Below the pieces are notes generated by a model, which ran no database searches, was not told the origin of the DNA, and saw nothing but the letters and a program-made list of their open reading frames with translations. From a virus, in IMG/VR virus record IMGVR_UViG_3300036768_001133, positions 1 to 64,000 of that record: a stretch of 64,000 nt of DNA; one strand, 5' to 3'. Of this stretch, positions 1 through 8,777 are shown piece by piece (the first letter of the stretch is position 1; every line of letters starts with the position of its first letter). The position numbers and the translations under genes are program-made.

Positions 1-278
<278 letters not shown>

Positions 279-280
279 AA

Positions 281-490
281 CTATTCTATTTTATTTTCTG
301 TATGATTATTAGATTGTTTATTGCTATTACCGTATAATAACAAACTGATAATAGGTACTAAAAAAGCAGTAATTTCAGCAAACGTTGCTTTTTCATCATA
401 GACAAAATATAATGAAGCTACAATAATAAACAAGACTGCTATAAATGAAGAAGTCTTATGTCTGTAAATATTTCTTATATCAAAGTTCAT
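281..490 (-). CDS. Two-helix membrane protein, holin-like
   Basis: 69 residues with a short basic N-terminus, one hydrophobic helix at about 15-31, a short acidic link with Asp-Glu-Lys, a second helix at about 38-54, and a polar Asn/Lys-rich tail. Two closely spaced helices in a small protein next to an endolysin gene is the usual picture of a class II holin, which would let the lysozyme cross the inner membrane. There is no sequence-level family match that I can name. It ends 2 nt before the acidic gene and follows the next membrane protein by 1 nt. Confidence 0.65.
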   Translation of the reverse strand: MNFDIRNIYRHKTSSFIAVLFIIVASLYFVYDEKATFAEITAFLVPIISLLLYGNSNKQSNNHTENKIE

Positions 491-491
491 A

Positions 492-776
492 TTACCTTAC
501 ACTATTACGTTCTAACTTTAACATAATTTCTTGTAATATCTTTTCTACATTATCAAATCTATTATAGATTTTCTCTTCTAATTCGTCGTGAACTTCTTTT
601 ATATTTGAAATTTCTTTGCCTACATATGCATTTGTTTTTTCTAATTCTTTTGATAAAACTTCTGATTTAATTTCTAATTTCAAAAGTCTTTCTCTCATAA
701 TAATATATGCTGACATTATAGAAAAAATAACAGATAAAACAACAGTGATAATGTTTAATATAGTATTAGTTTCCAT
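492..776 (-). CDS. Membrane-anchored coiled-coil protein of the lysis cassette
   Basis: 94 residues. An N-terminal hydrophobic helix (about 7-27) is followed by a long charged amphipathic region with heptad-like Leu/Ile spacing to the end (Glu/Lys-rich). This resembles haemolysin-XhlA-type or holin-associated phage proteins: a membrane anchor plus a coiled coil. It lies 1 nt after the endolysin stop and 1 nt before the two-helix holin candidate. A lysis accessory role is inferred from the neighbours; a tail-associated role is not excluded. Confidence 0.6.
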   Translation of the reverse strand: METNTILNIITVVLSVIFSIMSAYIIMRERLLKLEIKSEVLSKELEKTNAYVGKEISNIKEVHDELEEKIYNRFDNVEKILQEIMLKLERNSVR

Positions 777-777
777 A

Positions 778-1314
778 TCATATTTCTTTTGGGAATGAAT
801 TTAATCTATTTAGCCAGCCTTTCAAAAATATACTCATTGCAGGATTTCTTTTTACTATATCTCTATAAAACTGCTCTCTTGCTAACCACACTCTTTTGTA
901 AAGTTCTTTACTATATTTATTGATAGCAGTAATAGTTCTAGTTCCACAAATCCCATCAGCAACTAATTTTTCGCCTAAATCATTAAGTATCCTTTGTACT
1001 CTGATAATAGCTATTCCTGCTCCGCTATTGATACACCAATCGCATATCAGTTCAGCAAGTTTTTGATTTTCTATTAGGTGCATATTGTTAGCATACCAAA
1101 ACTGACGCTCATAAATCGCTTCAGCGTCCTTTTCGGTAATGCGTTTTACGTCCTCGCAAGTGATGATACCATCGCCGTTTTTATCATAACCAAAAGTTTT
1201 CCACGTGTGAATAGTAATACCATATTTAGTACAACCCCCTGGATCTTCTTTATAGTCTGCATAACCACCTTCCCAACGAAGAATGTGCGGGAAAAAAGGC
1301 TTAAACTCTGCCAT
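778..1314 (-). CDS. Endolysin, GH108-type muramidase with peptidoglycan-binding C-terminus
   Basis: 178 residues from the ATG at 1314; an in-frame ATG at 1353 would overlap the upstream gene and adds only a Lys/Arg-rich leader. Near the N-terminus, RWEGGY followed by DPGGCTKYGIT matches the glycoside hydrolase 108 active-site region, with the Glu of EGGY as the catalytic acid. The C-terminal part (ADGICGTRTITAIN) matches the PG_binding_3 domain usually fused to it. The enzyme should cut the glycan strand of peptidoglycan for lysis. Between the two parts lies DKNGDGIITCED, an EF-hand-like calcium loop. There is no signal peptide, so a holin is needed. It starts 2 nt after the preceding gene. 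Confidence 0.9.
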   Translation of the reverse strand: MAEFKPFFPHILRWEGGYADYKEDPGGCTKYGITIHTWKTFGYDKNGDGIITCEDVKRITEKDAEAIYERQFWYANNMHLIENQKLAELICDWCINSGAGIAIIRVQRILNDLGEKLVADGICGTRTITAINKYSKELYKRVWLAREQFYRDIVKRNPAMSIFLKGWLNRLNSFPKEI

Positions 1315-1315
1315 A

Positions 1316-1693
1316 TTATTTCTTTTTACTTGTTTTCGTTTTTGGTTTTTCACTTGCTTTTTCTTCTTGTGAGTTTTCTGTTTCTTCTTCCAAAGTCATT
1401 AGCTTTTTTACAAACTTTTCTTTTTCAGTAGCTTCTTTCTTAATACTTAATAAAAATTCATATGTTTTTTCTTTGAAAGAACTATAAGAATATTTATTAC
1501 CTTCTTTGTCTGAAATAACAAAATCTCCTTTATCGTCGTTTTCTATGATAAAGAAGATTTGGTTTTTAGCATTATTGCTATCTACAAAGAATAGCTCTAT
1601 GCTTGTAGAAAAATTAACAGAAAATCCTGTTTCTTTAAGCAAGTGTAATTCATCAGCAGTAAGCAAATCCCAAAATTTACGTAATCCGTTCAT
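1316..1693 (-). CDS. Unknown protein with charged Lys/Glu tail
   Basis: 125 residues. A folded-looking first 85 residues (mixed alpha/beta, several Phe and Asn) are followed by a low-complexity tail of Glu, Lys, Ser and Thr ending in four Lys-rich codons. I recognise no family and see no membrane helix. It sits between the spanin-like gene (3 nt upstream) and the endolysin (2 nt downstream), so it is co-transcribed with the lysis genes. It may be a lysis regulator or a small virion protein; neither is shown by sequence. Confidence 0.6.
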   Translation of the reverse strand: MNGLRKFWDLLTADELHLLKETGFSVNFSTSIELFFVDSNNAKNQIFFIIENDDKGDFVISDKEGNKYSYSSFKEKTYEFLLSIKKEATEKEKFVKKLMTLEEETENSQEEKASEKPKTKTSKKK

Positions 1694-1696
1694 AAA

Positions 1697-2062
1697 CTAT
1701 AAAGCTATTAAGGTTAAACCAATGATAACAACTATTAAGATAAAATTTTTTTTGCGTATATTCTTGATTTTTTTTTCTTGATATAGTATAGTGTTTTCTT
1801 TATCAGATATTACACTATTTAATTTTGTTATGATATTGTTTGAGCTTTTTATACTATCTAATAGCAAACTATTTTTATCCTCTAATAGACCTATAATTTT
1901 AGCACGTATATTAAGCAGGCTATCTCTATACTCTATATTACGTACTAAAATTTTACCATAATACATAGCTTTTTTTAAGCTATCACAGCAATACGCTTGC
2001 GAATATAATGTATTAGATAGAAAAATAAATCCTAATAATATGATAGTTTTTACTTGAACCAT
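1697..2062 (-). CDS. Signal peptide, coiled coil and C-terminal membrane helix: spanin-like
   Basis: 121 residues. The N-terminus has a Lys, then a hydrophobic stretch ending in LYSQ, a typical Bacteroidota signal-peptide end, followed by a Cys pair. The middle is a charged helical region with coiled-coil spacing, and residues about 104-121 are a hydrophobic C-terminal helix. A signal or lipid anchor at one end and a membrane helix at the other is the plan of a unimolecular spanin, which would link the outer and inner membranes during lysis. The lipobox is not classical, so this is tentative. Its first codons overlap the end of the next upstream gene. Confidence 0.6.
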   Translation of the reverse strand: MVQVKTIILLGFIFLSNTLYSQAYCCDSLKKAMYYGKILVRNIEYRDSLLNIRAKIIGLLEDKNSLLLDSIKSSNNIITKLNSVISDKENTILYQEKKIKNIRKKNFILIVVIIGLTLIAL

Positions 2063-2328
2063 TCTATTGCCTTTTCAACTTCACCTTTTTCACGTTCAAT
2101 AATTTTATACAATATACTATCTTTCAAAGATAACTCTAATGTATAAACTTTATTTTCAAGCATTATATTTTTCTTTTCCAATAATTTGATATACTTATCT
2201 TTCTTTTTTACTATCTCTGATAACTCTTTGTAAGTCTTATCTTTTGCATAGTACAAATATAAGAATATTAAAAATAAAAAAGAAACAAGTATTAAAAAAA
2301 AATTAGTATAGTTAATTTTCATAATCAC
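2050..2328 (-). CDS. Inner-membrane-anchored coiled coil: i-spanin (Rz)-like
   Basis: 92 residues. A single N-terminal membrane helix (about 9-28, very rich in Phe, Leu and Tyr) is followed by a long Lys/Glu coiled coil. This is the architecture of Rz-type inner-membrane spanins. It overlaps the start of the following signal-peptide protein by 13 nt, and overlapping Rz/Rz1 genes are common. The start could be the ATG at 2328 or the one two codons later. Family identity rests on architecture and position only. Confidence 0.6.
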   Translation of the reverse strand: MIMKINYTNFFLILVSFLFLIFLYLYYAKDKTYKELSEIVKKKDKYIKLLEKKNIMLENKVYTLELSLKDSILYKIIEREKGEVEKAIEWFK

Positions 2329-2620
2329 TATTCTTTTGTAATATAAATTCCTTAAACTCTTTTAATAGCTTTTCAGAATGTTTGATTAGTTCATAATACT
2401 GACTTTCTGCTTCCCAATCTATTTTATTTACTTTGCCTTCCAAATCATAAAAAGTCTTTATTACTCTTTCTAACTCTTTTAAGAAAGCCTTTGCTTTATA
2501 TTTTAAGTCTTGCTTAAACAAATATGTTTCTTGTAATACATCTATACTTTCAATTAAGATTGATGTACAGATAATCGCATTTAGCATTGCTTCATATTGC
2601 TTTTCTTTTATTATCATCAT
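2312..2620 (-). CDS. Small helical protein, unknown
   Basis: 102 residues from the ATG at 2620, which overlaps the TGA of the papain-like gene as ATGA. A longer reading frame to 2698 exists but would overlap that gene by 82 nt. The protein is almost entirely helical (Lys, Glu, Leu, Tyr), with one moderately hydrophobic segment near residues 13-27 and a charged C-terminus ending near DYEN. No family is recognised. It is co-translated with the upstream enzyme and precedes the spanin-like genes, so a lysis accessory role is plausible. Confidence 0.6.
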   Translation of the reverse strand: MMIIKEKQYEAMLNAIICTSILIESIDVLQETYLFKQDLKYKAKAFLKELERVIKTFYDLEGKVNKIDWEAESQYYELIKHSEKLLKEFKEFILQKNSDYEN

Positions 2621-3111
2621 AAGTACAAAAACTTTGAACTTTGCTTTCTTACAAAATCTTGCGGTGTAATTAAACTTATATCTTTCCAATCTGTACAAAA
2701 ATAATTTGCATATTTTTGTACTAACTCACTACATATAAATCTATTCTCTTTGCCTATAAAAAGAAAATCTAATCCTAATTTTTTAGCAATAGCTATTCTC
2801 AATAATAAAAAATAATCATATCCTATATGTCTATTCCCCTGCCAATACCATAGCATACTTTTAATAGCAAATGGTATAATATGTACATCTTTGGGTCTAA
2901 TAATAAGCTGTTTAGGATATACATCTAATCTCTTTTCAATAGGTACTATTTCTATACCTTTGCTCCACATATCTAATATAAATATCTCTTGACTAATAGA
3001 TATACATATCCCTATATGCGTGTATTCTGCATTATCAAAATAACGCACTAATTTCCCCATTAAACCACTACTACCTCCAAATAATACTATGTCTCCTTCT
3101 TTAAAAAACAT
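2617..3111 (-). CDS. Permuted papain-like (YiiX/NlpC-P60 superfamily) peptidase or amidase
   Basis: 164 residues. The N-terminus has GDIVLFGG and then AEYTHIGIC, with the His of THIG as the likely catalytic base. A late FICSELV supplies the nucleophilic Cys. His before Cys is the circularly permuted order of the YiiX/DUF830-type members of the NlpC/P60 superfamily. Such enzymes cut amide bonds in peptidoglycan peptides or lipids. Lying between tail-fibre and lysis genes, it could open the wall during entry or release. There is no signal peptide. The start is the ATG at 3111, 1 nt after the upstream gene. Confidence 0.75.
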   Translation of the reverse strand: MFFKEGDIVLFGGSSGLMGKLVRYFDNAEYTHIGICISISQEIFILDMWSKGIEIVPIEKRLDVYPKQLIIRPKDVHIIPFAIKSMLWYWQGNRHIGYDYFLLLRIAIAKKLGLDFLFIGKENRFICSELVQKYANYFCTDWKDISLITPQDFVRKQSSKFLYL

Positions 3112-3112
3112 A

Positions 3113-4054
3113 TTAAATAAAATGAGATTTTAATATACATTCTACCCTATCTACTTTTATGCTTCTTGCAAGCGGTGTAGGCTGTGTGCCATTTCTTGCA
3201 AGCAATGCACCAAAGCTCATATTCAAAGTCGCTAAGGCAGGATACGTAACAAAAAAATTAGGAAATGTATTTTCGTAAGTTGTTGTACCATCTGAACAAT
3301 AAATATACAAACTTGTATTTCTCTTTTCTATTCCTAATCTTACATATCTATTATCAGTGCTATCAAAAGGCACAGTAGTATCTAATACTAATAAATCCGA
3401 ACCTCCTATGCGAACTATAAATTTCATAAAGCTACTTTCCCCTACACGAGGGCATCTGAAAAAGATACCATTAGCAGTAATAGCTGCAAAAGTTTGCAAA
3501 AAACCCACCGCTTGAAACACATTGTCCGTTGCAACATTTATCAATCCATTTACAAAAGCTACTTCTGCATAGTATCCAAAATTAACACTATCGTATAATC
3601 TAATTCCACTACTATTATAAAAGCCTGCCCTTGACGAAGCAGTAGTAGTTATATTTAAGCGTGTTATGCCTAAACGACCCAAAGGTAATGTACTATTAAA
3701 ATTAGGTTGCTCTTCAAATAGATCTTGCACTACCGTCCCACCAAAAGCGGTACTTGTAAGAAATTGTAATGCAGAACCTACTGCATTACCAATAAAATTT
3801 TCTGTTACCCAATTTCTTAAATTAGCTTCTACATATCCTTCGGCAGCTATATTCCTCCAACTAATATTGTCCCTATACTGCAACTTGTTCGTCGTAGTAT
3901 TATAGACCATATCTCCTATTTGTGGGACAATAGAAAGTATTTGAGCATCTGTATTATTAGGCATACGTACTACATCTGCATTAGCAGTATCTACACGCTT
4001 AATAAAAGGTTCATCATCTACAAATACTTGTCTTGTTAAATAATGTCTTGACAT
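3113..4054 (-). CDS. Tail fibre or receptor-binding protein
   Basis: 313 residues. The N-terminal 90 residues (DDEPFIKRVDTANAD, then GDMVYNTTTNKLQYRD) resemble the attachment region of phage fibres. The TTTNKLQY element is typical of short trimeric fibre repeats. Residues 110-313 are beta-rich with alternating hydrophobic and Thr/Asn residues, compatible with a lectin-like jelly-roll head that binds a surface glycan. It overlaps the stop of the next upstream gene by 1 nt. The family is inferred from composition; no receptor can be named. Confidence 0.65.
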   Translation of the reverse strand: MSRHYLTRQVFVDDEPFIKRVDTANADVVRMPNNTDAQILSIVPQIGDMVYNTTTNKLQYRDNISWRNIAAEGYVEANLRNWVTENFIGNAVGSALQFLTSTAFGGTVVQDLFEEQPNFNSTLPLGRLGITRLNITTTASSRAGFYNSSGIRLYDSVNFGYYAEVAFVNGLINVATDNVFQAVGFLQTFAAITANGIFFRCPRVGESSFMKFIVRIGGSDLLVLDTTVPFDSTDNRYVRLGIEKRNTSLYIYCSDGTTTYENTFPNFFVTYPALATLNMSFGALLARNGTQPTPLARSIKVDRVECILKSHFI

Positions 4055-4494
4055 TAGTCTAACATTTTTAAGTTATCAGCCCTTGTAACTATATTAGCTA
4101 TTAAATGATTGATAGATATTGTACTATTTCTTAAAAATTCAAAAAAAGTGTATTCCCCTACAATACTTGCTCCTTCTCTTTGTTTAGGGATTTTTTTCTT
4201 ATATGTAATTGTTTCTCCATTCTCTTCCATTACTTCTTCCACCTCTTCCCATTCAACATAATCCCCATTATCGCTATACACTAAACTATTGTTAGTAGCT
4301 ATTAGCTGTCTTGCATAATCTAAATTTGGCAAATATACTTTATTGCCTTCATCATCAAGATAATAATGCAAAACTTCTAATACCAAACTTACAAATTTCT
4401 CTCTTGTATGAAAGGTGAAAAATAACTCTTTTGCTTCTCTCTTTATTTCTCTTGCATTGTATTGCAAATAAGAATTTGAAATATTAAATATCAT
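4054..4494 (-). CDS. Unknown virion-associated protein
   Basis: 146 residues, mixed alpha/beta, no signal peptide or membrane helix. It includes an acidic middle region (EWEEVEEVMEENGE) and an EYTFFEFLRNSTISINHLI segment near the C-terminus. I do not recognise it. The ATG overlaps the stop of the upstream membrane gene (ATGA), and its stop overlaps the fibre start, so it is part of the same tail/adhesion operon. It may be a fibre chaperone or connector. Confidence 0.6.
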   Translation of the reverse strand: MIFNISNSYLQYNAREIKREAKELFFTFHTREKFVSLVLEVLHYYLDDEGNKVYLPNLDYARQLIATNNSLVYSDNGDYVEWEEVEEVMEENGETITYKKKIPKQREGASIVGEYTFFEFLRNSTISINHLIANIVTRADNLKMLD

Positions 4495-4727
4495 AACTTA
4501 AATATTTTAATAGCTACCCATTTAAATATCATAAATACAAATATGCCTAATGAAACATATAATAGACATAAAGAAAATATATCTGTTATAGACCAATCAT
4601 AAATATCTAATATGACATTTATCTTTTCATCTTGCATATTAAATACCATTACACGTATAGTAATAGATACTATGATACCTAATACACTATACATTATCAT
4701 ACTGCTTGAATTAAATAGGTTTTTCAT
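4491..4727 (-). CDS. Small multi-helix membrane protein
   Basis: 78 residues with hydrophobic segments at about 11-29 and 48-76; the latter is long enough for one long or two short helices. There is a short acidic loop between them and a basic C-terminus. The size and topology fit a holin or antiholin. It is apart from the endolysin but in the same late operon, after the beta-helix protein. With the two membrane proteins near 0.3-0.8 kb there are three candidates for the holin, and sequence alone does not decide. Confidence 0.55.
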   Translation of the reverse strand: MKNLFNSSSMIMYSVLGIIVSITIRVMVFNMQDEKINVILDIYDWSITDIFSLCLLYVSLGIFVFMIFKWVAIKIFKL

Positions 4728-4730
4728 ATA

Positions 4731-5618
4731 TTATAGAAAATTACCTGTAATTAAATTACTATCTATAATAATACCATTGTAACTATCAGGGATACGACCA
4801 CTTGTAATATGTTGCAATAGCACACAATTTTGCATTTCAAGTCTTGTAATGTTAGGATTAGTGCTATCGCAAACACTTGGCAATGTATTGTGTATTATAC
4901 AATTTTTATAGCTTATTTCTGTTGTTCCTGCACTTCCACTTAAACTATCAAATCTATGATAATGTAACGTCGTATTTTCTCCTAAAATACAATTATCAAA
5001 AACAACTTTTCCGCTATTTATTCTGGCAATAAGTTTGCGTGTCCTATAGTTGTAAAAATGCATAAAATATCCTGTGCTTATTGCAGGCATATTAGTATAC
5101 GTAGTACATTCACTTATATCGGCTCTACTTCCATAAGCCGCTGAAATATTATATCCTTGTATTAAAGAACTCTTTGCAAATAAATTTAAAGTGCTTGAAG
5201 TATTTATTGTAAGTGTAAAACCAATAAGAACACTTTTAATAGATAAATATCCACTGCAATTTGTAGCATTAAGATTTAAAATATAGCCGTTATTACCTCC
5301 TCCTACAATATCTATATATGAACAACTAACTAAATTTATAGTAGATATTTTATTTATTACATTATCATTATTTATTTCATAATATATGAAAATATCATTT
5401 CTACTGCTTAACGTATAACTTCCATTATAGTCCCCATTAAAAATATGTATACAATCCCCATTTTGACAAATATCAAAAGCCCTTTGCAAAGATACAGGCT
5501 TATTTATCTTTCCTAATGCTTGTGCTCTTGTAAGCGTTGTACTACCATTTTCACTTACAAATAATGTTCGTCCTATACTTGGTATTTTCTCACCTGCACT
5601 AATTAAATCTATCCCCAT
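4731..5618 (-). CDS. Right-handed beta-helix protein, tail-spike-like
   Basis: 295 residues. From about residue 35 to the end the sequence shows the short-turn repeat pattern of a parallel beta-helix: many Ile/Val/Leu pairs separated by Asn, Ser and Gly, with NCxL-type rungs. The N-terminus (ISAGEKIPSIGRTLFVSENG then DICQNGDCIHIFNGDY) is like the opening of pectate-lyase-fold proteins. Phage tail spikes of this fold bind or cut surface polysaccharide. No catalytic triad can be picked out with confidence. It lies between the stalk protein and a membrane protein. Confidence 0.7.
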   Translation of the reverse strand: MGIDLISAGEKIPSIGRTLFVSENGSTTLTRAQALGKINKPVSLQRAFDICQNGDCIHIFNGDYNGSYTLSSRNDIFIYYEINNDNVINKISTINLVSCSYIDIVGGGNNGYILNLNATNCSGYLSIKSVLIGFTLTINTSSTLNLFAKSSLIQGYNISAAYGSRADISECTTYTNMPAISTGYFMHFYNYRTRKLIARINSGKVVFDNCILGENTTLHYHRFDSLSGSAGTTEISYKNCIIHNTLPSVCDSTNPNITRLEMQNCVLLQHITSGRIPDSYNGIIIDSNLITGNFL

Positions 5619-5620
5619 AA

Positions 5621-6427
5621 TTAGTATTGCATTTCTATTATTCTTAACTGACCCGAAGTTACTGAAAAGTTAATGCTTGGCAATGCTTGTCTATGCTGAC
5701 TATTTGCCGTAAATATTATTGGTGGAAAAGTCTCATCATAAAATAACCCATTGATAGTACCAGCTCCTCCACTATGAAATATAAACGCTACACTATAAAT
5801 TCCTGAACTTGTCGCTCCAAAAAAAGGTGCAGTGTAATCAAACTGCAAAATATTATGAAAACTTAATGGACTTGGCGAAGATATGAAATTGTATATCCCT
5901 GTTACATTTGTATCTATATTTGCTATATAAGATAATATAGATGCTATATTAGCATCTATATTTCCCATATATACATTGATACTTGCAACATCTGTTTGTA
6001 TTGTACTTAATATAGTGCTAATACCTGTTAAAGTGCTATCCATATTGACTAAAGTACTATCTATATTAGACAATGTACTATCCATATTAGTAGTAGTATT
6101 GTCTATACTTGTTAATAGTACCTCTAAATCTTGTATGTTTGTATCTATGTTAGTAAGAAGTGCATCTATATTAGCTATATTAGTATCTATATTAGATAGG
6201 TATGTATTTGTAGTAGTTATCAAACTTTCAACATCATCTACCGAATTGTATATGTTTGCAAGTGTACTATTAGTAACTACTAATTTATTATCTATATCTT
6301 GTAATTCTGCTAATATAGCATTTAACTCGGCAGAACAATTACAACCACTCACAGAGGTTAGTAGTTCTATTATTCGCCTTGTCCTTAACTCTATCTGCTT
6401 AATGTTATCAAATTGCTCTGACTTCAT
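5621..6427 (-). CDS. Coiled-coil stalk protein with beta-rich tip
   Basis: 268 residues. Residues about 45-175 consist of near-repeats of the type NIDTNIANID and SNIDSTLVNMD, with Ile/Leu/Met at regular spacing. This points to a long trimeric coiled-coil or beta-stalk. The last 80 residues are beta-rich and aromatic (FDYTAPFFGATSSG to IIEMQY) and look like a small head domain. The start overlaps the portal stop as ATGA. This fits a fibre placed near the portal or neck. The exact virion position is unknown. Confidence 0.65.
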   Translation of the reverse strand: MKSEQFDNIKQIELRTRRIIELLTSVSGCNCSAELNAILAELQDIDNKLVVTNSTLANIYNSVDDVESLITTTNTYLSNIDTNIANIDALLTNIDTNIQDLEVLLTSIDNTTTNMDSTLSNIDSTLVNMDSTLTGISTILSTIQTDVASINVYMGNIDANIASILSYIANIDTNVTGIYNFISSPSPLSFHNILQFDYTAPFFGATSSGIYSVAFIFHSGGAGTINGLFYDETFPPIIFTANSQHRQALPSINFSVTSGQLRIIEMQY

Positions 6428-8706
6428 AGCACATTTTTAATTTCTTTTCTTCTTATTATTTCTTTACTTTTTTGCTCTAATGCCACTGCATTCTCATATT
6501 CTTTCCTTTCCAAATTTAATAACTCTTGTTTTAACTTCAAAATTTCTTGCTTATATTTTTTATCTATTTCATTCTTTTCTTTCTCTAATTGTGCTTTCTG
6601 TAAGTTTTCATTCCTTGCTATCTCTAACTCTAACATCTTTATTTCTTTCATCTCTTTTAGTTTCATCTGTTCTATTTGCAGTTTTATCTCCATCTCTTTC
6701 ATCTTCATTTCCATTTCTTTGTCAGGTTGATTGGCTTGCTGTTGCTTCATAGCTTCCATTTGCTTTTCTGCTTCCTCTATCTTTGATAATATCTTACTTT
6801 CTAACTCATTTATACTATCTACCTTTAATAACCTAATTATATCACTTGCTTTCATCATTTGATTTTGCATCATACTTCCTAACATACCTTTTAATTCCTC
6901 AAAATACCTATTCTCTTTTACATTGTCCGTCATAAATATACCATAATCAGCAAGCAAGAAATCCTGACTTAACTTAAATATTTCCTGTTTCCCATCTCCT
7001 AATACATATGTTAAAGGCGTATTAACATTATGAATGTAATAATAATGTTTAGCATAATTCAAAAATCCTTCTAATACTTCCTTAAACACTTTGCTTTGAA
7101 AATAATATAATACTGCTGTGGCATAACTTCCTTGCCTTATTGCTCTATCTATCTGCCCTACTAAATCTTTTTGAAACATTTGTCCTTGCCTTTGCCTATT
7201 AAATCCACTTATCCTATCTACTTCATTTCTAATATCCTCTAACATTTGCGTTATTACAGATATACTTGCATCTAAACTATCATTATAGCTTTGAAATTGA
7301 TTAAACTGCCCTTGTCCTAATGAACTATCTATTATTAACAATCCTAACTTTCTGTAATACAATAAATCGTGTAATTCTAAACCTTTTGGTAATTGCGATA
7401 TATCATATATTACCCCTTTTACACCACTTAAAGCTATCATTCGTTCTCTATGATAGTTTAAGATATTATACAACTCTTGCAAATCCTTTAAATAATATAC
7501 TAAACTAAACTCCTCGCCTGTACTATCTATCTTAAACTCTAATCCCCCATAATGCAACTTGACATAATAAGGATTGCTAAATGAACGCATTTGTATATTA
7601 CTCTTCCCTATCTTATCCCATACATATATATCACTACCTATACAAACAAACTCATACAATTCTTGCATATACCTGCTCTCTTTACTCTTTATCGTTTTTC
7701 TATTAACATTATCTTTTTCTGTTAATAGCTTTACATAATTGACACCATATTTCCCTTCTATTTCAGCAAGTATTCGTTTAGATATGCTCTTCCATTGACC
7801 AATATACACCTCTATCTTATCTTGTGTATCTTGCAAATAATAATTTGGATTGTATCCTAAATCTTGATAATAACTCTTTACCATCTCTACAAAATGATAA
7901 TACTCGTTAGTAAGATAGTAATTTGATTGCCTATCTAACTTTTCTTTATCTTCATCAGTCAAATAATCTTGGTATCTATCTAATATCTGTTCCCTTGTCA
8001 AATATAAACGCTCACAAATCCAATTGCTATCTGCTATGTTTTCTATCCCTTCCTCGTTAGAATATACTAAATTGTAACTTGGTATTACCCTAATCCCTAT
8101 CTTACTTTTATAGTTTCCTTCCTCATATCTCCAAAAACACTTACCTACTTCTAATATACTCGCAAATAAAGCAGTCCTTATCCCCTTAAAATCTAAACTT
8201 AACTCAAAATATTTTAATAACTTCTCACATAATATTTCTACTTCCATTAAATAATCTCGCCCTATATTTTCTTTTAATTGCCTTAACTTACGCTCATCTA
8301 ATACCTCCATCTGCTTTGCACCCGCTAATGCCTTCTCAAACTCGTTATACAAAAACTTCATTAACTCTATATGTACCTTGTACTCCTTATACAATAACCC
8401 ATCTTCATCTATCCTACGTATATGATAATTGTATATCTGCTCCGTCTCCTCCCCTAATGCTACCTGCAAAACAGGTCTTATTAAAGGATAATTCTTTAAC
8501 TTTACAGGATACTCCTTCCCAAACTCCTTTGTAATATACTCAAACTTCTTTTCCGATAAATTACCCTGCAAAATATTATACACTAAATAGTCCTTTACCC
8601 TCCTGCTATAATAATGATTAAAACTATTCCTTATAGCATCTATATTCTCCTTTAACCAATCCCTATTCTTGTCCTTTTCTGATATGTTCTGTCTTGGTAA
8701 TAACAT
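6424..8706 (-). CDS. Portal protein
   Basis: 760 residues, a size usual for crAss-like portals. The N-terminal 550 residues have the helix-rich, Tyr-rich composition of a portal, with features such as RNSFNHYYSRRVKDYLVYN near residue 25. The last 150 residues are a very long charged coiled coil (Glu/Lys/Met/Gln) ending at the C-terminus. The portal forms the dodecameric channel in one capsid vertex and receives DNA from the terminase. A TATATTTG promoter box lies 24 nt upstream of the ATG, so it probably heads the operon running left through tail and lysis genes. The call rests on size, composition and its place after TerL. Confidence 0.8.
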   Translation of the reverse strand: MLLPRQNISEKDKNRDWLKENIDAIRNSFNHYYSRRVKDYLVYNILQGNLSEKKFEYITKEFGKEYPVKLKNYPLIRPVLQVALGEETEQIYNYHIRRIDEDGLLYKEYKVHIELMKFLYNEFEKALAGAKQMEVLDERKLRQLKENIGRDYLMEVEILCEKLLKYFELSLDFKGIRTALFASILEVGKCFWRYEEGNYKSKIGIRVIPSYNLVYSNEEGIENIADSNWICERLYLTREQILDRYQDYLTDEDKEKLDRQSNYYLTNEYYHFVEMVKSYYQDLGYNPNYYLQDTQDKIEVYIGQWKSISKRILAEIEGKYGVNYVKLLTEKDNVNRKTIKSKESRYMQELYEFVCIGSDIYVWDKIGKSNIQMRSFSNPYYVKLHYGGLEFKIDSTGEEFSLVYYLKDLQELYNILNYHRERMIALSGVKGVIYDISQLPKGLELHDLLYYRKLGLLIIDSSLGQGQFNQFQSYNDSLDASISVITQMLEDIRNEVDRISGFNRQRQGQMFQKDLVGQIDRAIRQGSYATAVLYYFQSKVFKEVLEGFLNYAKHYYYIHNVNTPLTYVLGDGKQEIFKLSQDFLLADYGIFMTDNVKENRYFEELKGMLGSMMQNQMMKASDIIRLLKVDSINELESKILSKIEEAEKQMEAMKQQQANQPDKEMEMKMKEMEIKLQIEQMKLKEMKEIKMLELEIARNENLQKAQLEKEKNEIDKKYKQEILKLKQELLNLERKEYENAVALEQKSKEIIRRKEIKNVL

Positions 8707-8729
8707 ATATTAAACACGTTTTTTATACA

Positions 8730-8737
8730 CAAATATA
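8730..8737 (-). promoter_or_regulatory. Late promoter -7 box TATATTTG for the portal operon
   Basis: On the minus strand the box reads TATATTTG, matching the Bacteroidota sigma consensus TAnnTTTG, followed by TGTATA. It is 24 nt from the portal ATG. The flank is close to that of the box at 16197. The AT-rich upstream region has no clear TTTG at -33. Confidence 0.65.
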
Positions 8738-8777
8738 AAATTTTTATTTTTCTATCCCTATTACATAATAAAAAAAA

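Noticed and set aside
5976-6440. 154-codon plus-strand frame opposite the stalk and portal genes
   Set aside because: It is an antisense shadow of a repeat-rich gene; its Leu/Ile/Ser repeats are the complement of the coding repeats.
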